Source: Neelides folsomi (taxonomy: Eukaryota > Arthropoda > Collembola > Neelipleona > Neelidae). Taken from it: a stretch of 64,000 nucleotides of DNA. The stretch covers positions 1 through 64,000 of the forward strand of contig JAQGBZ010000128.1 of assembly GCA_034687125.1 (NCBI GenBank). Direction: 5' to 3'. A program made the position numbers and the translations under genes. The notes beneath the pieces are model-generated. The model saw only the letters and a program-made list of their open reading frames with translations, had not been told where the DNA came from and ran no database searches. Numbering within the stretch: the stretch's first letter is position 1; each line of letters begins with the position of its first letter. Below are positions 28,886-42,200 of this stretch, piece after piece.

Positions 28886-31800
28886 ACGAGCCGCAATTAC
28901 GCTTTCCAACAGAATTCCGTTTCTACTTTAATTCCAACTAAAATTAAGGTATTTATAACATGTTATATGTGTGAAGCCAGCTGAATGTATCAGAGTGATT
29001 CATGAATAATTATGATTTAATTGTATTTAAGGGAAAATGTAACAAGTTTGGAAATAGGATTAAGCTTTTATTTAATACATAGGCTCTCTATTTAGAGTAC
29101 AAGTTAAAGAATGAGAAAGATTTCTTTATCTTCAAAAGTCAAAATTATATTTCGGTGTATGGAACTTTTAAAATCATTTGATATTAATAGTTTGTTGTAT
29201 TTAGAACCCAGTACCTTTTAACCTAATTGCGGATGAATTTATTTATATGAGCTCCTTGAGTATGTACAAATACTAGATAGAAGTGCAATGTCCCTCCTTT
29301 CTCTCACTGTACAAAATGTATTGAACACAATAATAGCCTGCAATTTCGCTTTAATTTAGATGAATTGTATACTTAATCTTGGAATATGGTTTTTGGTAAT
29401 TTTAATTACTTAATATGTTCAGATTTGTAACTATTACGAGTAACTTTAATGCCAGTTTTCTGATCCTGAAAGATCTGACTAGTCTTAGATTTTCCAAATC
29501 AAAAATTCAAATGAACCCAAAGAAGTGAAATAATTATAAGGGGTTCTTCCTTATTCTCCCACAAAATTTTGAATGATCTGTGTGGTTTAAATCAAATTAA
29601 CTTCTTTTATGTTATACCATAACACATACCTAAGCATTTTAATATCGATTTGATAGGCTTAATATCTGCTTATTTTAATATTTATGATCTGTGTAGTTAT
29701 TATATGTGAAAGTAAGTTATTAACGGGATGTCTGTTTACATAATATATGTTCAATATGATTATGAAGTTTTTGTTCTACGTAAAAATACAAAAAAATCAA
29801 TAAATGTCTAACTCGGTTGAATTGTTATTCTTTTTCATAAATCAATTTATTTAATAATACATAAATAGTCAGAATTTAAGAGAATTATGGAATTTTGATT
29901 TTGATTTATGGAATGAAGTAAGACTTTTTTAATTGTTTCACATTTTATTCAATTTCAAGTGGAATCTTTTGAATTCTTCATTTACTTTTAACATTCATTT
30001 GAAATAGGCAAGTCGGAGAACGATGTTAATTTTAACAATAATCCATGCATGCACCATGCGACATCATTTTATTCATTGTCAATGTTTTATTTATCATTGA
30101 TTGAAAGGATTGGATTGTTTCTTAATTTATTTTTCTTTGTAAAATTCTTGCTGACACTTTCTCCAAAGTCGAATTTAGCCAAATACATAACAGGTATGCA
30201 GTGTTTATTTTTCCGAATCTGTCCTCAGTTCCACTATCAACTCACTTACACATTCCTCACTAATGATAAGGACCTTAAGTATAAGTATAAAATGCAAACT
30301 ATATGAGTTACTGTGATGTTTTAACATTAGTTATTTTTATCGAAGTTACGTTTCTTATTTTCCCATTTCTAAAATATAAAAACCTCTTAATCAGTTGCAA
30401 ATCCATTCAATATCAGAAGTTGAAGCCCTATGTTAATCTTTAATCATAATTCCATAATCATTCAACCCAACTCAATCATTGAAGTAACACCACTAATTGA
30501 ATATTTATAAATACCATAAAAATTAATAATGTATTTTACGAGTGTATATTTCATTGTGTTACATGTAATGTACTCGTATTCTCTGTAGGTGACATTAAAA
30601 TTTTAACTCAGGGATTTAAAGGTACAATTATTGTGATTTTCAACACGTGAGTACTTCATAAATAGAGATTTATTTACTTATAACGTTAACGTTATAGGCA
30701 TGTAACAAACTTTTGCAAATCGATCGTAACAAAGAGAAAGTCAACTGGTGATCTGATTCTAATTAACTCACATTAAATGCTAATAATGCAATACAATTCC
30801 TCAAAATTATCCATTGCTATAATATTTAACGTACATTTATTATATGAAGACAATAAAGGACATTTATTGTGCTACTCATTTGAATTGTAATTACTTAATA
30901 GAATAGATAATTTTGTATATCTAAATGTTAGATGACTGTAACAGAAATTGTAATAAACTTATTGACTTCTAACAGGGTTAATTGAGAGTTCTTTTCAAAG
31001 TAATTTCAACAATTCTTGTGTTTCATATATATCAAAATCTCAAAAAGGTTTCGCTATATGGCCATGGCTTTAACCAAAATTAGAGGCTAAAATTTTATTA
31101 AAAACTTAATATTATATACTTACGTTGGTGTTAGAAAATATATTGAATGGATGAATATACTTAAATATCATCTCATTATATGTTGAAATGTTTTACTGTT
31201 AATTAAATAAGCTATTACTAATAAGACCGATAATTGAAATGAACTCTCACTACCTGTATAAGTTTAAAATTTTGCATTAAATTGAATATTTTACATTATA
31301 TCTAATACATTTGAGTATAATCAAAATATTAACTCCAAATGATCTGTAACTATTAATTCATAGCATTTAGACAACTAAAATGGAATAATGCCAAAAACTT
31401 AAAGGAGGAAGACGAGAATGAAAAGAATGAAATTGATTGATCATTTGTGTTTGTATCATTCTGTTTTGTTGTAATTTTTAGACAATACATTTTAACCATA
31501 TGTGCAATGAACGCAACCTCCGGAAGTATTGAAGAAATATTTAGGTGGTCGCTTTTGATAAACCTTTTTTTGACAAATCACAAGTTTTGTATATTCCAAA
31601 CTGCACTGAATAAATAAAATATTTCCCTTTCCAAAGGTCCTTTGAGTATGAGAATAGAAGATAAGTGTGTGTTGATATTAAGTTTTATACGTACTTTAAC
31701 CTTTTACTGCGAATGAAATGGATGAACCCTACAAACCCCATTTAACAAATTCTCTAGACCCCTTTTACATCTATGTTCAATGTCTTGTTTAATGATCTTA

Positions 31801-33263
31801 AGCCTTCCCTAATAAAAAAAGCATTTGGTCGGTCATGTTTTAAAGAGATATTTTCCTTCCTATTCTTATTTATAATCCTTATTCTGTACCACTCCTTAAT
31901 CTCTATTATAGAGTAAAAATATTTTTGAAGGGCATATATTATGTTAGTTATTATGTATTGTAGAGAATATGCAGCGTCAGAATCACATGCGTCAATTATA
32001 CAGAGATTAAATTTTATTTTACACCTTAGATATTCTTTTAATTATTAGTATGTTAGTATGAATGCCTGCAATCAAACTGGGATCACACTCAAGTTCGGAA
32101 TCCTTTCCACATCGCCACAACAATTCGAAAGTATTTTCCGTGAGGAATTTATAAGCTAATTGTTTTACCACTAGGTACGAAATGAATTAACTCAACCTGT
32201 ATTTAGTATACCTCTTCCATACCTCAACTATAATTAACATTTTATTCATTAAAGAGTTAGTAGAAGCTTTTATAAAAGAATCTGTTTTTATATTCATATA
32301 AGTATAATATGTGTATCAACTCCCGCTACGGTTTACTTTTATAAATTATTTCAATACGTTAGTATACCTTCATAAGTATTAAGAATCTGTATTTAATTAC
32401 TTTTTATCTCTCCAATGAATATTTTTGTTCAGTATTACCTATGTTTAATCATTACTCGAATTTGTGGACTATAAAATTCCATTTAGTTGAAACAGTTTAA
32501 AAGTTTATTGTACACAATGTTCTAATCCAGTTAGTTACTTGTAATTACGCTCATTCTCTCACATCTACCTAATTAAGATTAACTCTAAAATGTATCGTCT
32601 GTATCTCTGAGTTATCTATTCTTCAAAATGTTCCCCCACGCATAGTTAAGAAATTAATACGTTTTGAACCTCACCTTTCTCTTCATTGAATTGTAAAAAT
32701 CTGTATCTAATTGTATTTAGTGACTCGTCATTTAACTTAAAGGTAAAATGTTGGTGGTGTGAATAATTTTTTAGGAGATGGTCCTAAATGTCAATGAAAA
32801 GACCTCGCTAAATTTCTAGCCTTTGAATTCACTTCTTCTCTATAGCTAAATATAATTTAGTTTCCATACCGCGGTTATTGTTCATTGGAATCGAACATTA
32901 TGTACGTGTGAGTGTCTAACGTTTGTTGGAGTGGAATAGCTTCTTTTACGATATCAATCAATGTAATAAACATCTTAGTAATTATAAGTTAATATGCATG
33001 TTTTACAATTAAGCTTTTACAAATATTCTGGTCCTGCTAGAGTTTCAAGTTTTTAACCTTAATTAATTTAATAGCATCATCATCGTCAGCAGCAGAAGTG
33101 AAGGCTCCTACACACTGGTTTATAATTTATATTCATAGATATGGTCATTTCGTAATTGGATATTACAATATTTCATAAGTATTATGTCATCGTCAAACAA
33201 GACGTGTGGGGAAGAAGGGTTTTCGCCTGCACGTGCTTCTGGAGTGGATTCCGTAGTGATTTC
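28886..33263. other. Intergenic, convergent genes, no recognised gene
   Basis: About 4.4 kb of very AT-rich DNA between the convergent HP1-like and Rim genes, including both 3' UTRs. Open frames, such as one at 30049-30306, are short, hydrophobic and AT-composed, and match nothing. No repeat ends or RNA gene were seen. A candidate AATAAA for the HP1-like gene lies at 29799. Confidence 0.5.
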
Positions 33264-36200
33264 TCATCTACTAACATAAGGTACATAACTTCCGTGGAAT
33301 GATTGAGCTTCAGGAACGTGGCCAATACCGGTGACTCTGCCGGGTAGTCTCCGCGTATCACAGCCCCTCACGTCTAATCACCAAATAATAAATAGTTAAT
33401 TAAATATTAATTTAAATAATAATTACAATTCAGATTTAATTCACATACCCAAATATATGTAGTACAAAAATATATGAAAGATAAACTTAATAAACCTACC
33501 AGAGACGACGTCCCGAACAGCTTGTACCACCCGATGACAATGTTTGTCAAGTCTAGGTCATCTAGCATTATTTGCGCTACACCCATGAACACTTTCCGAC
33601 CCTCGATCCGCCCATAATCGCCCCATACTGTCACCTACAAAAACAAAGATATTTTTACTTTGACCATTTCAAACTTATTGGCATTTGTCGTATTGTCAAA
33701 CTATAGAAAAACCAACTGACCAAAATTAAAAAGATAAGATACAAAGAGATATATAACTAAAATGTATATTTACCTGAAGGATGCAACCTGCGTATTTCTC
33801 TCTAAATACAAGCTGCTGTTGATACAATGGATCAAGGGTTCTTCGTGCCGTTCCAGTCTTCGACTTTGATAAGCATCGCTTTCCTTTCGCCAGGTAAACT
33901 TTGACGTAAGGTGCAGGGGTCACCTTCAAATAAATCAAATTACACATTAAGTAAAGGAAAATCTAAATTGAATCACTAACGTTAAGTTCAAAAATTCATT
34001 ACGAATTTGAACAGCAACAATATCGAGGAAAATTAATAAAGAAAGTAAATAATACATAAGTACTAATATTATGTTCCATACAAATTACTTATTACATAGT
34101 TATTACATACTAACAAAAATAAAATTTCATCTTTTCATCAATAATAAAAGTATATACTTATTTCTTATATTAAAAACAGATTTATTATTACTTATTTATT
34201 ACCCAACAAATGAAAGCTTGCAATTTGCAATACAAGTAATGAGTTATATTTATTTATTAGTAAAACGTGTGTTCAAGATGGATAAGCATCTCTTCAATTT
34301 CCTCTCTTTGTCCTCACTTTTGGATAGGTACATAGTTAAGGATCAAAAGTTTTTTCATTACTTAACATTATTAGTCAGATGGGAGCAAAAAGGTAAAAAT
34401 GAAACTGGACATTTCCATATACATACGTATTTTCCATATTTGTATATGAAAGAAGTGATAAGATTATTTAAAATGAAATAGGTCCCATTTGCTCGAAATG
34501 CTCTTATCATTTCCCCTATGTTCTCATCTCTCATAATACCTCAAAAATGTCAAGCAAAAAAGAGAATTCAACCCATTCGTTCAAAACTCAATTCTCATGA
34601 TCTTTAACTCTAATAAATATGTTCAAAAACAACTCGTTCTCCATCCCAATTCCCCGAAATTGTTGAATGCACCATTGTGCAGTGGAATCAATAAAATTAC
34701 CAACTTTAATTGCTTTTCCACTTCTTGTCCCTTTATTTTAAAAGGCCAGGTTTAATGAGATTTTACCTTTGAACCAGTCTTTCCTTGTAGTCCTCTTGCG
34801 CGAATGACTTCGACCTCCAGGTTTCCTCTCCGATCACAGAGACTCAATTGGATGTCTCCAAGAGCAGCAGAGGCCAGAACTTGTCGACCCACGAGCTGGC
34901 CAGGTCCAAGTCCTTCAATGAAGTCCGTGATCCTCCCGCCCTCACTGTTGCCGGTCAGCCGGGGGACCCAACTGCTGCTAGGACAATTAAATCTTACACC
35001 ACGAACCACTTAGGGAGGGATGGAAAGAAGGAAGAGAACTCAGGTCGAGGGGGAGGTCAGAAAAAGAGTCAAATGCAATTTTGAGGAATGAAAACTCGCA
35101 CGGAGAGTTTCCATTCAACAAGTGAAATGATTTCTGGAGAGTGATGCTTTCATAGCTTGGACACTCTTTTTGAAATATATAAATTGCTCTAGAATTAAAA
35201 GTCAGGATTGGAAATGTGATTGGTGAAACGATGCTTAATGCTTATTTAAATGCTCATCCAGACAGTCTCATCAGTCTCTTGAGGCTCAGTTTCTTCTATG
35301 AGGAAACAAAGACTTAAAACTAGGAACTTAATTTATAGAACAACAACTCACAAGTTTGCAAGATCTTCGCTTATACTAATCTACTTGGTTGTAATTTTGC
35401 TAGATTGTGTTTAGTGTTCAATTGCTCTTTGTCTTGAATGAGCAAAAATTATAAAAAGTGCTCTAAAAATTGAATCTTTGTAGCTTTTAGGTTACAAAAT
35501 TACTCATCAGTTTGTGATTTTAGATTTAACAAACTTAGGCTTATTCATTCATAATAAATACATTTACTTTACAATTATACATAACGTACAACTTTAAGTA
35601 TAATTACAATGTAAATATTTATTCAGTGCGTGCATAAAGACAAGCAAACGTAATCGGTAAATAATTTGCGTTCCATTCGATTCAATAAAAAATTGAGAAT
35701 TAATCGATTAAAAAAATTAGCAATCTTCCAATGCTTTAAAGGTTATTTAAATACTTTCTACTATTACTAACCTTGATTATTTAGTAAAAAATATTATTTT
35801 CAGCTATAATTAATCCTAGTAATCATTATGCATTAGCTTATTAGGTAGGTTAGTGTGTAAAGATGTTAATAACTTTAAAATATGTTTAAGTGTTAATTCA
35901 TATTAAAATCATTATCATTTATCAGCAATGCAAATATACGAGTTCTCATTATTTACACTCCAAGCTAATCAATACATACTTCAAGAAAGTAGTTATTTTT
36001 AAGCAACTATTCCACACCATTTACGCAAAGGGTTCGCTCAGCGTTCAGAAAGAATAAATCCGTTTTACCGGTTTTACAGGGATTATGCTAGTATTCACAA
36101 TACAGATAAGTAACAAATATTAAGTCTTATGTCATATTAAAGGTTATAAATACAAGGAGACATTTAGAATGTAAAGATTAGAGGTATGATAGAAGAAGAA

Positions 36201-39200
36201 TATTAGACATGAGGTCAATCATGAGTGACTTGACTCGGGAAGAAAGATAAAGGCCAAGAGCGTATTAGTGAGCTGTGGACCATGCCAAGAGAAATGTCTA
36301 AGGTTGAAAGAGAGAGAGAGAGATGAGAGAAGAGTTGATGAGGCTCATGCGGGAGTCGACAACGAGATCATGACATGATGGAAATCTCACGTTGATCCTT
36401 CAGAGGAGATGGAGTTCACGCTCCCGTCCGTCGACTCCTTTGACGTTTGCTTCACAAGCCTCCGCACCGGTCCTCCGCCTGGCCCATCTAACGACCCAAC
36501 ATTACCTTCTCCTCCTCTCTCATCATGTCAACAAGAAGATGGAAGCGCCTAAATGTCTAATTATCTTAATTACTCAAAAATAATCAGAAGTTACTCAAAA
36601 TTACGAACGAGAACGATCTACAAGTACAACTACTCTCACAGTGCTAGATACTGCCCGAACGCGAAGGCGACGCTCATTAAACAAGTTAAGTTAAATACTA
36701 ACTTTAAGTATAGGTATAAATAGTTAAATAAAGTCTAAGAATAAATAAAAATTTAATTAATACTACGTTATCAATTAGAAGGTAACTCTTGTTTATAAGT
36801 AGCTGCTTTTAGTAGTAATGTTAATTGGGTTAAAGTTTGTTAAAGTTGAGAAAGTCAAAGTGTAATAAATGCATTTGGTAATGTATTTTTGGTTCGTGTT
36901 GTTATTTTGGTTAAATTTGGCTAGTTAGTTAATTTTTGTGTATTGAGTCAGTGAAGAGTCAAGAATTGGTCTGTTTGAAAAATGAGAACGAGACGAGAGC
37001 TGATGAGAGTCAGACGAGAGGAAACCGTTGGAATGGGCGATGAATTCTCTTCCATCTTCCACGTGGAAACATCATACCTTTCAGAAGTGTCCTGTGACCC
37101 CGACATGTCTTCGGAAGACATGGAGGATCCCAGCCCAGCGGCGAGTCTCATTTCATCAGGTAAAACTTCCTCACTTCGGTTGACGCCTATTCCAACTTTG
37201 CTACGACCAAAACCTAACCGTCTCTTTCGTCCTATTATTCATGAATGAAAGAGTCAGTCCTTTCCTCACTATTTAATTACTTATGTATTAGTTAATTTAG
37301 ATTGATACACAAGACGTAAATCATATTTTCTAATGGTCGCCATTCTAATTGAAATACTAGTTTAATTTTACTACATCGGACATTTTTAACTAATGAAAAA
37401 AGTCAATGAAATCTGATTCATTAGAAAATTTGGGCAATTTCTTCGAACGATTTTTTAAAATCAACTAACGAATGTCATTTAAGTAAAGTTAAAATGCAAT
37501 TTTAAATCTCTATTAAAGAAGGGAATGAGCGAGAATGCAAAGCATAAAGGAATAAATACAAAATTAAGTTCTCTGTTTTACCCGTCGCTGAGAGCTGACT
37601 TGTTGAATTTGACTTCTTGTTCAGTCCTGAGAGATTTTGCACCCCGGGACGCTGCGGGGTTGAAACACGATGCCCGCGATTGGATAAAATTCCTGGAACC
37701 AAATTCACGGCCGTATCGCTCAAGCTCCCATCTTTCACAATAAAAGAAAAAGATTCAGAATCGAAAAGGAAGCGATTCAGAATCCAATTCCAATGATTGA
37801 TCCATTACCTGCTTTCTCCTCAGGGGCTGTTTCTGACGACAGACTCCTGGTGCCAAGAGTCCGCTTGGGATTTTGATGCCGCAAAGTGTACTCACTAGTT
37901 ATATTAATTAAAACAATAATAAATATCCTCCATAAATAGTTAACACCATTACTATAAATGCTAAAATCGTGCTCTTAAACTTATTCAACAAATGGCATTT
38001 TTACCCAATTATCCAAGTATATGGTACTTATCTTTGTAATATTTATTTCGAAAGCTCTTGTAATAAAAAGGAGGTGAGGTAAAGGATATACAGTACCATA
38101 ATTCCTCGTACCTTAGTCGGTTGGGGTTTTCGCTCTGGGTTGAAAAGGCACTAGTAACGCTTTCAAGATCCGAGTCGGCCCATTCTCTATCAGGAGAAAG
38201 GCGGTTTGATCTCACCGATCCTTCATTCTCGATACTTGCGACACGAGACGAATAACTGGAAGAGGCTGAAAGGGACGAACGCATTCGTGCCTTCATCAAC
38301 CTCGCTCGCTCGTCAATATCCTGAAAATACCGTATTTATAAACTTAAATGGTTTAATCAGCGTCTTTGTCTTTAGAACATTAGTTTACTTAGGTTTAGCA
38401 AGAAGAGAAAAGAGCAAAAGACTTTGGAGATTGGATTAATTATATTATGTATTTAATTCTTTACCTGAGAAATCCTTTCTCTTGCAGGTGGTACAATAGG
38501 TAACTGTCGCTTTTTTGGTGACCCTTGCGGGGTCACCGTGGCCGATCGATGATTCCTGGGCGGGAAGTCGGAATCGGTGTGAACGGGGGAATATGGTCTC
38601 CTAGGCGGGCTTCTTGGGCGTGTTTGGGCAGAGAGGGATCTTCGACCATGAGGCCCAAACTGGTCCTCAACACGGCGGGTTAGGGGACTGGCGTCTTTCC
38701 GTGACCTCCGCTCAACCCCCACGTCGTCAGGTGGAGGACTAAAAACAAAAAGGAAAGTCAAGCCTCATTTGTCAAACCTCTACAAGAATTTCCCATCCAT
38801 TTAATCAACTCATCAGATTTGACAACGTGACAGAAAACCGTTAAATTAAATATACCAAAATAGAATGACGCGCACTCCCCTGAAACCCTTCCATACAACA
38901 ATGTATCAAAACAATTCTCATATCAAACAACAACTATTAATACAGATAATGTATTTCCAAAATTGATAAATCGAACATTGCTCATCAAAAATTGGAGAAA
39001 ATACATTTAATATATATATACTTACCTACCTACTACTATACTATACTGGTATAAAAGTAAGTATTATTGGCTGCCAATGAGCCAAGGTATAAACGATATT
39101 TCAAAATCAAACCAAGTTTATTCCTTGTCCTACCATTCCCACATCGAAATGAATAAAATAGAAGGAATATTTTAAAGGGGAAATTACCTTGAGGAACTAG

Positions 39201-42200
39201 AAATGGAAGCGATTTCAATGCGCCTCTCGTAGTCAAATTCGGACGTGTCGGAGTCAGAGAGGCGAGATGTGGTACTCGGTGGCGAAAGATGGTCGGCGGG
39301 CAGGGGAACGTCGGTTTCCAAACGAAGCCCCCTCTTTGGCTAAAATAACCCAAAATTGAGGATTTGAAAAATGGATGAGCCCTAATATACTAGACATAAT
39401 TTGATTATGGCTGTCGAGATTGAAGGGCTTACATCTTGGGTTAGGAGATGCCAATCGGGTTCGTCGTCGAGGGGATTGCAGGCGAGATCTATGGACGTCT
39501 CTCCTATGTGTTCTCCTCCTCCGACCCGATCGCAGTCCCAAACTGACACGTTGAGGACGCGACTCCTCAGCTCGGTTATTCTGATGGGGGCGAACACAAA
39601 GCTTTGGTTCCATTTGGGGTCTCGTGAGCCAGGGCAAGTTCTCGTCCGTCGCTTCCAGCTCTCCCCGCTGGAAAGATTTAATTACGTTTAATAAACTCAA
39701 CAGGCACTTTCTATTCATCTCAGACCACTTAATTCCCAATTCACCATTTACCCATCAAATATAAACCTTCAAACACGCACTCATCACTTTATGAATCAAT
39801 GTTTGATGAGATGTCCAACTCATTTATATACATTGTATGCTACATTTAACGTCCAATCCAAAAACAAATTAGCTAATAATTGTTAAATATTTGTAAATAT
39901 CAATAGAAAATGAACCTTCTTTCTGGTATGAGCCCAATTTTGACAAAGGAATTAGGGGCGTTCCTCGGTAGATCCGCAGCTCTCAAGATAGTGACAACAA
40001 GTTGGTGAGCGGCAGAATCGAACCAGATTTTGAGTTGAACTCTTCCTTGAGCCCTTGGCCTCGACTGTGTTGGACTCGAAGGACTCGTGACGGTGACGGA
40101 GGGCCGACGATAAGATCGGACCCCGCCAACTCGAGGTGCTCCACTTGACCTCGAGACGACAAGCTCGACCTGGGCTTCTCCTTTGCTCTCCCAAATGATG
40201 TCATAAACATCATCGTAGGATTTCTCCGTAAGCACCCTGGAAAATATTAAATGAACATTACATGGAAAAGGGAAATGAAATGAAGTTGACTTACTTTCCG
40301 TTCCACTCGACCACTTCGTCACCTGGACGAATTCTTCCGATCAGATCTGCTGAAGAACCCTTTTTCACTTTCTCAACCACGGCTCCAATTCTTCCACAGT
40401 CCAGAACTTGACCACCAACAACTTTGAGGCCTAAAATGTGTGCTGATGTCTCCGCCCCGTCCATTCCGATTTCTTTCTTCAGGATCATGTGACCAATTTG
40501 CTTCGCTCCATCAGTACTCTGCCTCCATGAAACGGAATGCTAAAAGACACATAAAATTGATCCTCTCTGGATGCCACAAATTCTCAAATTTATATCTAGT
40601 ATCAGTATTTGACCAAAATTGCTCCTATTACATTTTACTAGAACTTTATGAGGAATCTTCAGGATCAAATGAGTCCCTTAAATACATACAGATAATTCGG
40701 TCAACTAACTAACAATACACATTAAAAATATTATAAGCTAACATTTACATTAAAAATATAATTGAAGTAAAAATTAAATGGTACCTTAGAGGTAATAAGA
40801 TCACGATTTGAGTCTTCACTAGAAGTGAAATTGGAACAGGTGTCAATGCCGGAGTCCTTCGTAGTGGAGTCTTGAGAGCCTTGTCGCTCCGCCGACCCTT
40901 GATCCCATAAAAACCAGTCCTCTTCTCCTTCGCCGCCGACAAAGTCGTCGGAGTCAAACCGAACCGTTTTCTTTGTCCGACTCCGGTCCGTGTACCCACC
41001 ACGGCGGCGGTCGGGGAGTTCGGTTGTCGGGGTAGTTTGGAAGCGCGAGGTGACCATCGACGCTTTCGTCGTCGGCGGCAGAACCCCATGGAAAGAAGGT
41101 CCAAACCTTGGAGCCGGAGGAACAGGGGCATGGTGGCGATCCAACTCATCGCCACTCGTGTAGTCAGGCGTCGACCGGAGTTCTTCCTCAGAGGAACTCA
41201 ACGACCTTTGACCGTTCCCCTGGCTCCTTCCTTCTACGTGGCTATGATGATGATGGCTCTGATGACCTGACCCATGGGCTGACAATGATGAGGAAGACAC
41301 AGCCACCTGCAACGACGGAGACACTCAAATTCCATTCCACCACCCGGGATTTGTGTAAATATGAAGAGCAATCAAATCGTTCATTTATAATTATTTTCAT
41401 AAATGGTGGGGAACGATAAAAGTCATTTTCTGTCCTCTGAGGTTTATAAGGTCGGAGAGATGTGGTCGGACTCGCGGCTCTCCGCAATTCCCACGTGGAA
41501 CTCGGGAAATATTAAAGACTTCTATACACCTACGCTTGTTTTAAAGTCTAGACTCCTTGCGTACTTACGACTTCGTTAGAATGTTATTTTATGTATCTGA
41601 TATTTACTAGAGTGAATGGTTGAGAAATATCGTGTATTATACGTAATTCTCTAACCATGCGTCTTTTTTCCCATGAGTAAATTACACGCCCACGTAAATC
41701 TCTTTCATATTGGCTAATCCTCAAAAGAATGAACTTCCTCTTCCTGTCTTCCTCTCAATATAATCAGTTTCTATCTAATTTATCAAGCTTTCTTTTATAA
41801 TCAAACTTTAAAAGGTTATAAAAATAACGAGATAATAAGAATATTGTATTTTTTTTACAAATAAATGCATTAAAATATAAGTTTGTATGATTTCACTTTC
41901 TATTTATCAACCCTAAACAAAGGTAAAGTACGTGTTATAGTTGATGTCCGTTAAAAGTTAAAATTAAGATTATTTGCAAACAAAATGGAGGAATTTGCGA
42001 AATCTAATTTTTAACAAATTCTTAAATAATTGTTTAAATGTTTAAATATGACCTATCCATGACCTAGATAATCATGAAAAAATGTTTATCATTGGGGAAA
42101 GTTTAAAGAGAAAGGGGTGAAAGTTTACTTTGTGAGGTTGCGGGGGTGGTCGTTGGTAAATGATTTGCTGCTGCGGCGGCGGCGGTTGGTACGGCGGTTG

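Noticed and set aside
30049-30306. 85-codon hydrophobic + strand frame in the 4.4-kb gap
   Set aside because: AT-driven composition (Phe, Leu, Tyr, Lys) with no recognisable domain or codon bias.
28886-33263. Search for tRNA or transposon in the long gap
   Set aside because: No T-loop/anticodon arrangement and no inverted or direct terminal repeats were found by eye.
36300-36345. GA microsatellite as a possible regulatory element
   Set aside because: Short simple repeat inside a Rim intron; nothing supports a function.
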